From contig JBKQPR010000022.1 of assembly GCA_052144935.1 (NCBI GenBank), forward strand, positions 1-53,349: a stretch of 53,349 bases of DNA. The letters run 5' to 3'. Source of the DNA: JOPF133 sp052144935 (GTDB taxonomy: Bacteria > Acidobacteriota > Terriglobia > Bryobacterales > Bryobacteraceae). How positions within the stretch are numbered: the stretch's first letter is position 1; every line of letters starts with the position of its first letter. Under the pieces are notes generated by a model. The model was not told the origin of the DNA, did not search any database, and saw only the letters and a program-made list of their open reading frames with translations. Positions 7,414 to 14,843 of the stretch are shown here, in pieces. The position numbers and the translations under genes are program-made.

Positions 7414-9024
7414 TTACTTGGACTCGTCGACTACTTCGAGAGCATTCAGTGAAGCGTAGTTGCGGACGGGCACAAGCGATATGTTGAGCTTGCCCTGCGC
7501 GTCCGGCTCCACGCCGTGAATCGGAAGGATTACAGCGCGATCGCTGCCATGGGCTTCCTTGAAGATGTCGAAACCGCGCCGTATCGCCACCCCATTGCAG
7601 AGGATGTCGAAGATCCGGCTGCCCACTCCGCCGCCGGCAAAGTTACGGGGGCCGAACCACGCCTCGGCGAAATACAGGGTCACGCCATAGCGTCCGGCCG
7701 GCGCCGGAATCACGTAGGTAAGGTTGCCATAGCGCTCGCCGTGGAGCAACTCGGGATCGTCGATATTCAGCACCGGCTCGGTACGCATGACCAACTGGCC
7801 ACCGCGAGAATAACCGTCTGCCGCCCAGGTGCGGCCCTGCTTATCCGTGTAGGGGTGCTCGCGAGAGACTATCCGGATGGGCCGCAGTTTTCCGGGAGTT
7901 CCCGCCGTGATTTCGATGGCGCTCACAATCGCGGGGTTCGTTTTGGGCTCGAATTTGAGGTGCAGTTTGCCATCGGCCGCGGGCGAGATGTCCTTGAACG
8001 CCCGAATGTCGGCCGTATTCGCGCCAGCTTCCCCGATGACATCGAAATCGTTCAGAATTCCGGCGCCGTTGGCAAAGACCTCGAAGATGCGGCTGGTCTC
8101 GCCGCCCCCGGCGATGTTGTTTTCGCCGTAAAGAGTTTCCGCGAAATAGAGGCGCATCTCGTAGACTCCCGGCGGCAGGGGAATGTCGTACGTGAAGGCG
8201 CCCTCGCGGCGACTGCGAAACAGGCGTGGGTCGCGGGCCGCGGCGATGGGGTGACCAGTCGATTCGAAGATGGCGCCACCCTGAAAATAGCGGTCGCTCT
8301 GCCAGACTCTGCCGAAGCGGTCGGTGTAATCGCCGCTCTGCTGGCCGGCCAGGATACGCATTTCTTGCGAGGGTCCTGGAACGGTTCCGGCCACAGGGGA
8401 CGGGGCCGTCTTCCCCGGCTTAGCCGCGGGCGCTTTCCACAGGAACACCCCCGAGAGAGCGATGACGGCGAGGAATATGGCGATCCAGGTTCCGGCCAGG
8501 CCTTTCGCAGGCGGCGCAAGGAGCAGCGGTTGGGAGGGGCCGAAAGAAATCGGATTCAGGAGCGGCGTTACGGCCCGGACTTCAATCTGGTCTGCAGCGG
8601 TCCCAGCGGGGCGGTCGACTAGGCCGTCGATTTTCGGGGCCGCTAGCGCGACCAAGGCTTGCTCAGCGAGGCTCGGCTGCGGCGGACGTTGGCGCACGAA
8701 CTGCGGCGCATACTGCCCCGACGGAATATCGATTCTCACGCTGTGGCCGGCGCCGTCGGCCTCATAGTATTCGCGCAGGCGCTTGCGCAAACGGTGCACT
8801 TCCACGCGAACGATGGAGTCGCGCTTCTGGTCGAACCCCGGGGGCCGGCCCAGCGCTTCGACGGCGATGTTGTACTCCTTGATCTGCTCCGCGGCGCCCT
8901 CAAAATACTGGCCGCAAACGTACGTGAGTACGTGTGCGAGATTGGGGGCCCGATTGAAGATGCCGGAGGCCAAAACCGACTGAAGCTCGCTCTTTTCGTC
9001 CGCGAAATCCGCAGCAGTGTGCAT
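7414..9024 (-). CDS. ToxR/CadC-like membrane regulator with two malectin sensor domains
   Basis: 536-aa predicted one-component transcription factor. Residues 1-110 form a winged-helix-like N-terminal domain seen in many acidobacterial regulators (motifs QIKEYNIAVEALGRP, DSIVRVEVHRLRKRLREYY, PSGQYAPQF). A proline-rich linker follows, then one membrane segment at about 177-197. Two malectin-type carbohydrate-binding domains follow at about 222-375 and 382-534; each has YTDxxGRxW near its start, then YFAE, an N-AGGG loop, RIFE/DV-like strands and GFD/DFD. The arrangement puts the DNA-binding part in the cytosol and the sugar-binding part in the periplasm, as in CadC and ToxR. Beside it lie a secreted glycosidase and a GH1 relic, consistent with sensing glycans. 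Targets are inferred only; see the GTTAAC boxes upstream. Confidence 0.78.
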   Translation of the reverse strand: MHTAADFADEKSELQSVLASGIFNRAPNLAHVLTYVCGQYFEGAAEQIKEYNIAVEALGRPPGFDQKRDSIVRVEVHRLRKRLREYYEADGAGHSVRIDIPSGQYAPQFVRQRPPQPSLAEQALVALAAPKIDGLVDRPAGTAADQIEVRAVTPLLNPISFGPSQPLLLAPPAKGLAGTWIAIFLAVIALSGVFLWKAPAAKPGKTAPSPVAGTVPGPSQEMRILAGQQSGDYTDRFGRVWQSDRYFQGGAIFESTGHPIAAARDPRLFRSRREGAFTYDIPLPPGVYEMRLYFAETLYGENNIAGGGETSRIFEVFANGAGILNDFDVIGEAGANTADIRAFKDISPAADGKLHLKFEPKTNPAIVSAIEITAGTPGKLRPIRIVSREHPYTDKQGRTWAADGYSRGGQLVMRTEPVLNIDDPELLHGERYGNLTYVIPAPAGRYGVTLYFAEAWFGPRNFAGGGVGSRIFDILCNGVAIRRGFDIFKEAHGSDRAVILPIHGVEPDAQGKLNISLVPVRNYASLNALEVVDESK

Positions 9025-9084
9025 TATCTATCGCCGAAGCTGATCGAAGGCAGTATACACGCCGCGGACCGGACGTTTCAAGCC

Positions 9085-9133
9085 ATTAACATTCTCACAC
9101 GGTGCGTTAACGCCCCATACGAGTCCCGTTAAC
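9085..9133 (-). promoter_or_regulatory. Three TTAAC boxes at 21-22 base spacing upstream of the malectin regulator
   Basis: CATTAACAT, the perfect palindrome GCGTTAACGC (9104-9113) and CCGTTAACAC have TTAA centres near 9087.5, 9108.5 and 9130.5. They lie on the same face of the helix, 60-110 bases before the regulator's start codon. This spacing suits cooperative binding by a dimeric winged-helix protein, so autoregulation is a reasonable inference. Confidence 0.4.
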
Positions 9134-9217
9134 ACTTCCGATAACCCGGCGTTTATTGAGACATAACCCCTTTAGCCTTGGCCCGCGGCCTGGCGGTAAC
9201 CTACCATCGTTCCGGAC

Positions 9218-9773
9218 ATGCCCCCACCAATCACGCGCCGCGAACTCGGAAAAATTGCCGCCGCTCGGGGCGCCGCCGAGAGCGCGCGTGCGGGAATAGC
9301 TGCGAGGCAGGATGACGGCGTACGCGACTACTGCCGGTTTCCGGGGGGGCCTTTGGGGTTGCGCCACGGCCGCTTACCAGATCGAAGGAGCGGTGGGGGA
9401 GGACGGGCGCCAGCCTTCGGTCTGGGACATTTTTTCGCACACTCCCGGCAAGACCCTTGATGGCGACACAGGCGACATCGCCGACGATCACTACCACCTC
9501 TACAAACAGGACATCCGGCTTATGAAGTCCATTGGGGTGAAGGCGTACCGTTTCTCGGTGGCATGGCCGCGCGTGGTTCCGGGCGGCTCCGGACCAGCCA
9601 ATGGCCCCTACGCGGATACTTTCTGTGGAGCCTGATGGACAATTTCGAATGGGCGGATGGTTATGCGAAGCGCTTCGGAATTTACTACGTGGATTTTAAG
9701 ACGCAAAAGCGGACGCCCAAACTGACGGCCCACTACCTACCGCGAGGCGATTGCCCGGAATTGTGCGGTGTGA
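9218..9773 (+). pseudogene. GH1 beta-glucosidase, pseudogene with internal deletion and frameshifts
   Basis: Remains of an exported beta-glucosidase. A Tat-type N-terminus (MPPPITRRELGKIAA) starts at 9218. A frame change near 9310-9345 leads into the GH1 start (LWGCATAAYQIEG to KAYRFSVAWPR). The frame then jumps to the GH1 C-terminus (GYFLWSLMDNFEWADGY to TPKLTAHY), and a further shift near 9737 leads to YREAIARNCAV and a TGA at 9771. About 300 residues are missing, including the TxNEP acid/base and the ENG nucleophile, so any product would be inactive. The three lesions are independent, so decay rather than sequencing error is likely. It sits divergently from the malectin regulator. Confidence 0.8.
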
Positions 9774-9869
9774 GCGCAGCCGCAGGTGGGACAGGCTATC
9801 GCGCCGTCTGGCGGTCGCGGTTCTGAGAGCCGTCGGAGTCGGGACCCGAGGGCAACCCCGGGAGCGGCC

Positions 9870-12032
9870 TTACTGCTCGAAGCGAATGGTGGTGCTCGAA
9901 ACGGCCGAAGTGCTTCCCTGTCTCGCTGTGGCGCGGACTTCGTAGCTGCCGGCGGGAACGGCCTCCGCGGGGATGGTCATCAGGTACGGGATGCGGTTCT
10001 GCGCATCGGCGGCCGGCAGTTGCATGGGGACTTTGGTCAAGCTCTTTCCGTTCTGCAGAAACTCGACTTCGACGGTGGGCTTGGCGGAGATCGCCGCGTC
10101 CTGGTACACCGTGAAGAACAGCCGGAGCGCCGAGTTGGGGGCCTTCTTGACGGCGATGTCCATGGTCGGGGTGACGCTGCCGCCCTCAAACTGGAAGGGG
10201 TCGTTGGGGTCCAGTCCCTTGGCATTGGGCGTGTAGGAACGCATGGGCAACAAAGTGGAGATGCCGACGCCGTTTCCACCGGCTGGCACGGTGAATTCCA
10301 CGAGTTGCACGCCGGTTTTCAGGCTCCCGAGGTCCATCACCGCGGTTTCGAGCGAGTACTTGCCGGGGGCCAGTTCGAGCGTGGTTTTATCGAGGAAGTT
10401 GCCCATCTTGAGTTGCTCGAAAGTCACTTTGAAGGAGCGGTCGCGGGTGATCTTCTGCACTATTTCGCCCTTGGCATCTTTGATCAGCGCCGCCAGCGAG
10501 CAGTGAACGTCGAGCGCGCCAGGGTTGACGCTGAGACTGGCGCCGGGATTGGCGGCGGCCTGGAGTTCATGCAGCGGCACTTCCAGGAGGACGGCGATGC
10601 CGGTCGAGTCCTTCTTCGGCTGGAGCAGCACGGCGCCGGTGCGGAACTTGACGTCCTCGGAGAGCTTGCCGTCGGAGAGCGCTTTGAGCAGCGGCAATTC
10701 AAATGGCGCGAGGCCCGCGGCGCGCGCCTCGGGCGGCAGCGCGAAGTAGCCGGTGCGGGCGTGAATCACCAGGTCTTTGCGGCTGGAGCTCACCGCCAGC
10801 TTGCGAAAACTGGCGTCGAAATTCTGAATCCCCGGATTGTAGGATAGCTCGTAGTAACTGCTGATCTCCTCGTTGACCTTATGCAACGGTTGGCGCAGGT
10901 CGTTGCTGTCGCCGATCAGGAAGCCGCCGGTGGATTCGGCCAGATCGCGCAACGCCAGGTCCAGATTGGAGCGCCCCGCGACCTCATACGTGTCGGCCGC
11001 CGTCATCTCCGCCTTGGTGGCGCCGCCGCTCGTCTTCAGGGTGGTGGCGTCGCTGGCGGCGGCTCCGGCGTTCAATTGGCGCATCGCGCCGGCATTTTGC
11101 GCGCCGGTCATGACACCGCGGCAATCCACGCTATAGAAAGTCACGTTATTGCGGTTGGCGGTGGCCATCAGGTTCCGAAAGGGCGTATCCAGTTCGGGCG
11201 TGAGGTACATGCCGGAAGTGAAATACATGACGCTCTTGCGGCCGGGCATCTGGCGGAGGCCATCCACCAGGGATTTCAGCGCGGAGATCGAGAGGCGGGT
11301 GCCCATGGAGATGGCTGCCTGGTCCATCCGGAGCATGTCGAGCATCACCGAAGCCAAGGCTGCCTGGAGCGCGGCCGCGCCGGCACTCCCGCCCGCAGGG
11401 AGAGGCGCCGTAGCGGTCTGAGTGGCCGCGGTCAGCAGGTTGACGTCCTGATCGGCGCCATTGACGGTCTGTCCGTTGAGGTTGCGCTTCAACTCAGCCA
11501 TAATGGCGTCCGATTCGGAAGTCAGCCGCGGAGCGCTGACCCCTTCGGTAGCCCGTTCGATGGCCTTGGTCAGAGCGTCATGGTCCTTGGTGAATTGCTG
11601 CAAGACCAGCAGCCTGGTGTCGATCACCACTACGGAGTAGAAGACATTGGTCCCCTGGTCGCCTTTGACGAGGTCAAGGGCCGCGGTGCGCGCCAGTTTG
11701 CGCTGATCCGGGGCGGCAAATGGCTCAAATGCCAGCGTCACCAGGCGGATCTGACGCAACGGATCGAGCTGCATGGTGGCGCCGCTGGCGCTGATGGCCT
11801 CCGATCCCTGCACCAGGCGAAAGCTGAGGATCGTCTGTTTGGCGCCATTGTCGGTGACCGTGAGGTCCTCGGGCTTGAGGTCCGTCACGGGCTTTCCCTT
11901 TTTGTCACGAACCACCATGTCGAGCAGGACCTCGTCGACGTTCGTCTTGACGGTCGGTTGTGCCTGTTGCTGAGGCGTCGCGGGTGGCGCTGCGGCCAGT
12001 AGAACTATTGCGATTGACACGAAAAGCTTCAT
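9870..12032 (-). CDS. Secreted VWFA-related acidobacterial protein (TIGR03436 type)
   Basis: 720-aa exported protein. The start at 12032 gives a signal peptide (KLFVSIAIVLLAAAPPATPQQ) and is preceded by GGAGGG; the frame stays open a little further, but only through the end of the neighbouring gene. The N-terminal region (about 30-130) has the typical VDEVLLDMVVRDKKGKPV and LKPEDLTVTDNG segments. A von Willebrand factor A-like domain follows (about 130-420; VVVIDTRLL, SVMYFTSGMYL, FYSVDCRG, LAESTGGFLI). The C-terminal half is a beta-rich region ending in RATARQGSTSAVSSTTIRFEQ. The MIDAS serines are not obvious, so metal binding is uncertain. The family is abundant in acidobacteria and has no assigned function. 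It is the second gene of a pair with the TPR gene, four bases downstream of its stop. Confidence 0.85.
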   Translation of the reverse strand: MKLFVSIAIVLLAAAPPATPQQQAQPTVKTNVDEVLLDMVVRDKKGKPVTDLKPEDLTVTDNGAKQTILSFRLVQGSEAISASGATMQLDPLRQIRLVTLAFEPFAAPDQRKLARTAALDLVKGDQGTNVFYSVVVIDTRLLVLQQFTKDHDALTKAIERATEGVSAPRLTSESDAIMAELKRNLNGQTVNGADQDVNLLTAATQTATAPLPAGGSAGAAALQAALASVMLDMLRMDQAAISMGTRLSISALKSLVDGLRQMPGRKSVMYFTSGMYLTPELDTPFRNLMATANRNNVTFYSVDCRGVMTGAQNAGAMRQLNAGAAASDATTLKTSGGATKAEMTAADTYEVAGRSNLDLALRDLAESTGGFLIGDSNDLRQPLHKVNEEISSYYELSYNPGIQNFDASFRKLAVSSSRKDLVIHARTGYFALPPEARAAGLAPFELPLLKALSDGKLSEDVKFRTGAVLLQPKKDSTGIAVLLEVPLHELQAAANPGASLSVNPGALDVHCSLAALIKDAKGEIVQKITRDRSFKVTFEQLKMGNFLDKTTLELAPGKYSLETAVMDLGSLKTGVQLVEFTVPAGGNGVGISTLLPMRSYTPNAKGLDPNDPFQFEGGSVTPTMDIAVKKAPNSALRLFFTVYQDAAISAKPTVEVEFLQNGKSLTKVPMQLPAADAQNRIPYLMTIPAEAVPAGSYEVRATARQGSTSAVSSTTIRFEQ

Positions 12033-12036
12033 GGGA

Positions 12037-13140
12037 TTATTTCCCTCCAAGGTGCTCAAGGCGTTTGAATTCGTCCCGCTCGCGCGCGGCGTCTTCTTTT
12101 CTGCCGAGGCGGCTGTAAGCCGTTGCAAGGCTGAAGTGCGCATCCGGGTCGTTGGGAGCCAGTTTCACGGCCTGCTGCAGCTCGGTGACGGCGCGTGCCG
12201 GATCCTCGCTGGCAATCAGAGCCCGGCCCAGAACCACATGCGTTGAGAAATCGGTGGGGCCTGCCTTCACCGCCTGTTCGCCGTATGCCACCGCCGCCTT
12301 GGGATCCTCCCGCTTCAGCGAAATCGCGCTCAGGCTCACCAGCGCGGGCACATGATCGGGGTCCAGCGCGACGGTCTTTTTGATCTCTTCTACGCCACGG
12401 TCGCCATCCTGGACGTAGAGGAAAGCTCCACAGCGGAAATGAACATTGGGCTCCGAAGGAAAAGCCTGCAGCAGCTCGTCGCATTTCTGGTTGGCCGCTT
12501 TGTAATCGAGTTCCATGGCTGTGGTCATGGCGTCGCCGAGTCTGTAAACAAGGTCGCGCTCGGCCTCCGGCACTTCGGCGGGCACCCACGGCCGCCGCAA
12601 CCCGGCGATTCCGGCGGCTGCGCTAATCTCGGGCGTCTTCTTGTCGATCCTGGTCAGCTCGGTCAGGACCACAATGGCTTTTTCAAATCTCCCGGCCTTG
12701 GTGAGCATCAGGGCATAATGCAGGCGCGCCGCGCGGGCGAGTTCGGCGTTTTCGTTGAATCCCAGCTTTTCTACCTGCGTGAAGTCGTCCAGCGCCGAGC
12801 CGTAATTACGCAGCTTGTATTCGCAAAGTCCCGCCATGGTCCAGGCCGGCGTGGCATCGGGCTTCGACTCCGATAGCTTGTTGAAGGCCCAAACGCAGTC
12901 CTTGTATTGATCCAGATCGTATGCGATGGATCCCACGTTCCCCAGGCCCTCCTCCCAGTTTGGTTTCAGCTTCAGAGCCTTCTTGTACAAATCGATAGCC
13001 TTGTCAAGCTGATGCGCATCGCGGGCGGTTTGCGCCTGTTGAGATAGGCTGGAAAACGTCGGGGCGGCGGTTTGCGCCGCAACCGGCTGGCTCGCGGAAA
13101 GAAGCGCGGATATCGCCAGAACCCAAGCCGAAAACTGCAT
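12037..13140 (-). CDS. Exported TPR protein, partner of the VWFA-like gene
   Basis: 367-aa protein with a signal peptide (MQFSAWVLAISALLSASQPVAAQ) and about seven TPR units between residues 35 and 365 (for example AIDLYKKALKLKPNWEEGL, AVTELQQAVKLAPNDPDAH), so a periplasmic or surface scaffold. The ATG at 13140 is chosen over the TTG one codon earlier. No strong ribosome binding site is seen. The stop codon lies four bases before the start of the VWFA-like gene, whose ribosome binding site is inside this gene's last codons. The two genes are probably translated together and may form one complex; this is inferred from arrangement only. An AT-rich stretch (TTAATATAAAT) just upstream of the start may hold its promoter. 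Confidence 0.82.
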   Translation of the reverse strand: MQFSAWVLAISALLSASQPVAAQTAAPTFSSLSQQAQTARDAHQLDKAIDLYKKALKLKPNWEEGLGNVGSIAYDLDQYKDCVWAFNKLSESKPDATPAWTMAGLCEYKLRNYGSALDDFTQVEKLGFNENAELARAARLHYALMLTKAGRFEKAIVVLTELTRIDKKTPEISAAAGIAGLRRPWVPAEVPEAERDLVYRLGDAMTTAMELDYKAANQKCDELLQAFPSEPNVHFRCGAFLYVQDGDRGVEEIKKTVALDPDHVPALVSLSAISLKREDPKAAVAYGEQAVKAGPTDFSTHVVLGRALIASEDPARAVTELQQAVKLAPNDPDAHFSLATAYSRLGRKEDAARERDEFKRLEHLGGK

Positions 13141-13243
13141 CAATTTATATTAACTCTTTGCGGCTCCGCGGCCATCCTGGGAGATTCACGTTTGGGGGTA
13201 AGACCGAAGAATTCCGTTGGCGGACTTAGGAACCGCGCAAAAA

Positions 13244-13366
13244 TCCGCCGTGGCGCAGGCTTTCAGCCTGCCGCGTCGAGTTTCCACTCGACGCTCTTGC
13301 GGCTTGGGGCAACGAGCGTCGGCAGGAGTGCCGACGCAGCAGGCTGAGAGCCTGCGCCACGGCGGA
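13244..13366. repeat. Four-hairpin palindromic repeat, family 1, copy A
   Basis: The outer 17-base arms TCCGCCGTGGCGCAGGC (13244-13260) and their inverse (13350-13366) enclose four consecutive hairpins with stems GCAGGCT/AGCCTGC, GCGTCGAGT/ACTCGACGC, GCGTCGGCA/TGCCGACGC and GCAGGCT/AGCCTGC. A direct repeat GGCGGACTTA occurs at 13219-13228 and 13361-13370, possibly a target duplication. The element ends one base before the stop codon of the peroxiredoxin gene. A second copy is at 33312-33439. Confidence 0.8.
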
Positions 13367-13367
13367 C

Positions 13368-14513
13368 TTACTGCTCAAACTCCCGTTTCAGATTATCGGG
13401 CGACCGTTGCAGGTCCGGGGGAAGAAATTGAAAGCGCCACTGGGGCAGGACCGTCTGTGGAGGATAGCAGCGCTGCTCATCGCACGCCTGGAACTTCAGC
13501 ACTCCCGATGCCTTGATGCGCGAAGTGGGATCGAGACACACACGGCAGAATAGCTTGTAGACCGACGGATCGGACGGCACGTACCCCGGCTTGACGCTGA
13601 GGGCGCGGCTGATTCGCACCGTGTCCTCGTAGACCGGCAGATTCTCGCCGGTCGATTTCATCAGCTTCCATACCGGCTTGGGATACACTGGCTCGCCGAT
13701 TTCCAGGCAATCCGAACCATCCATTTGCCACGACACGCCTTTGTATCCGCCCCCGGCCTCGGGACTGTACACGTGAAACCCCTTAGGGACCTTCAGTTCG
13801 ACGGCGATCCGGATGCGGTTCCCCAAGCCGACGGCCGTGTTGGTTGCGGTAGCGGTCACCTGGATGTTGCGGCTGACAACCGGAGTCCGGCTTTCATCCG
13901 CGATTCCACCCACAGCCTCCTCCAGGATGGCGGCGCCGGTGAGTCGCAATTCGGGACCTTCGGAAACAAATCTCCACTTTACTCGGGCGTCGCGCGCCAG
14001 AACGAACACGGCCGGATAGGAGAGCCCATAGACCGGCACTTTTCCAAAGGAATCGGCGTAGACCGCTTTTCGGTCCACATCGAGCCCCATGCCCTTCCTG
14101 TATTGCCGGTCGGCGAGGCCATACGCCCGGATGGTTTCCGATTCGTGGTCGGACAAAAGCGGAAAGGCGATCGATTTTCGTTTAGCGAACTCACTCAAGA
14201 CGCCGCTGCTGTCGTAGCTGATGGCCGCCAGTCCCAAGCCTGCCCGACGCAAGAGGTACTCATCGTGTTGCAGCTCCACGAGCTGCCCTTTGCAGTACAT
14301 TCACCAGTCCGCCGAGCGGAAAAACACCAGCACCAGCCCTTGCGGTTGCATTAGCGATTCGAGGGTGCGGCGCTGGCCCAACTGATCAGGCAAGGAGAAC
14401 CCGGCGGCTATGGCGCCGGCCGCCGGCCCAATCTGAGCGGCATCGTGCAGGCCCTCGCCCTGCCCCCACAAACGAAGCGCTGCGGCCAGACACGCCATCG
14501 GGGCCAGTTTCAT
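13368..14513 (-). CDS. Selenocysteine-containing peroxiredoxin-like / DsbD N-domain fusion protein
   Basis: The frame is open from 14513 to 13368 except for one in-frame TGA at 14301-14303. Read through as selenocysteine it gives 381 residues. A signal peptide (MKLAPMACLAAALRLWG) is followed by an AhpC/TSA-type thioredoxin fold (GFSLPDQLG, LVLVFFRSADW-U-MYCKGQLVELQ, SYPAVFVL). U71 replaces the peroxidatic Cys of the family's WCPYC box and C74 follows, making a UxxC pair. From about residue 215 comes a DsbD N-terminal-like domain (GFHVYSPEAG, FQACDEQRCYPPQ with C344 and C349). The product is probably a periplasmic thiol oxidoreductase or peroxidase. Without read-through, ordinary annotation would split it into two pieces, the second starting at the ATG right after TGA. 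The start has only a weak ribosome binding site. Confidence 0.82.
14270..14303 (-). promoter_or_regulatory. UGA codon with bacterial SECIS-like hairpin
   Basis: The UGA is at 14303-14301. Twenty-one bases after it comes the loop of a perfect 7-bp hairpin: GCAGCUC (14286-14280), loop GUG, GAGCUGC (14276-14270). Bacterial SECIS elements lie inside the coding region, with the loop roughly 16-37 bases after UGA and a G among the first loop bases; both conditions are met. It would recruit SelB-tRNA(Sec). The selenocysteine genes themselves are not in this window. Confidence 0.75.
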
Positions 14514-14571
14514 ATCCCAGTGACAGTATAGGATTCGGTGCGAGCTTTCTGCAATCGGCTCGCGACGCGGC

Positions 14572-14616
14572 GTGGAACAAAAAAAGGTCGAACAAAAAAA
14601 GGTCGAACAAAAAAAG
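14572..14616. repeat. Triplicated 15-base unit
   Basis: Three tandem copies of GTSGAACAAAAAAAG at 14572, 14587 and 14602. On the minus strand they give three T7 tracts in a row directly after the terminator hairpin. They lie upstream of the selenoprotein start codon. Confidence 0.85.
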
Positions 14617-14643
14617 GCGGCCTCCGGAAAAACGGAAGCCGCC
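14609..14643 (-). terminator. Rho-independent terminator of the TonB-dependent receptor gene
   Basis: On the minus strand GGCGGCTTCCG pairs with a near-perfect inverse ending GGCCGCC around a T-rich loop, followed immediately by T7. It is about 200 bases after the receptor's stop codon and before the selenoprotein gene, so the two are probably separate transcripts. The T-tract is repeated twice more downstream. Confidence 0.7.
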
Positions 14644-14722
14644 ATTCCTTTGGACTTGCAGGAGGTCTTCGACCGCCTGATTCGGTGCGATTGCGGACCA
14701 CTCGCTTACGCGGCCGTGAAAA

Positions 14723-14805
14723 GGTTGGCAGGCGAAAGCGCCTGCCCCACATGCCCTGCAAGTCCTTCGGCAGCAATGTGGGACAGACGCTTCCGTCTGT
14801 CAACC
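14723..14805. repeat. Cruciform-type repeat, family 2, copy A
   Basis: The outer arms GGTTG/CAACC enclose hairpin GGCAGGCG-AAAG-CGCCTGCC, stem CCCACAT/ATGTGGG with a 23-base loop, and hairpin ACAGACG-CTTC-CGTCTGT. Together they can fold as a four-way junction of 83 bases. The core GGCAGGCG-CGCCTGCC-CCAC recurs near 28438 and twice inside the EamA gene near 29970. Confidence 0.7.
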
Positions 14806-14843
14806 GGCGGTAGCAAAAAGCGCGCCATCTCGCGGTCGGAAAC

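Noticed and set aside
14723..14805. Possible tRNA because of the four-way junction
   Set aside because: Arm lengths are wrong, there is no TTCNANNC T-loop, no D-loop GG and no plausible anticodon arm, and the first hairpin is a dispersed repeat.
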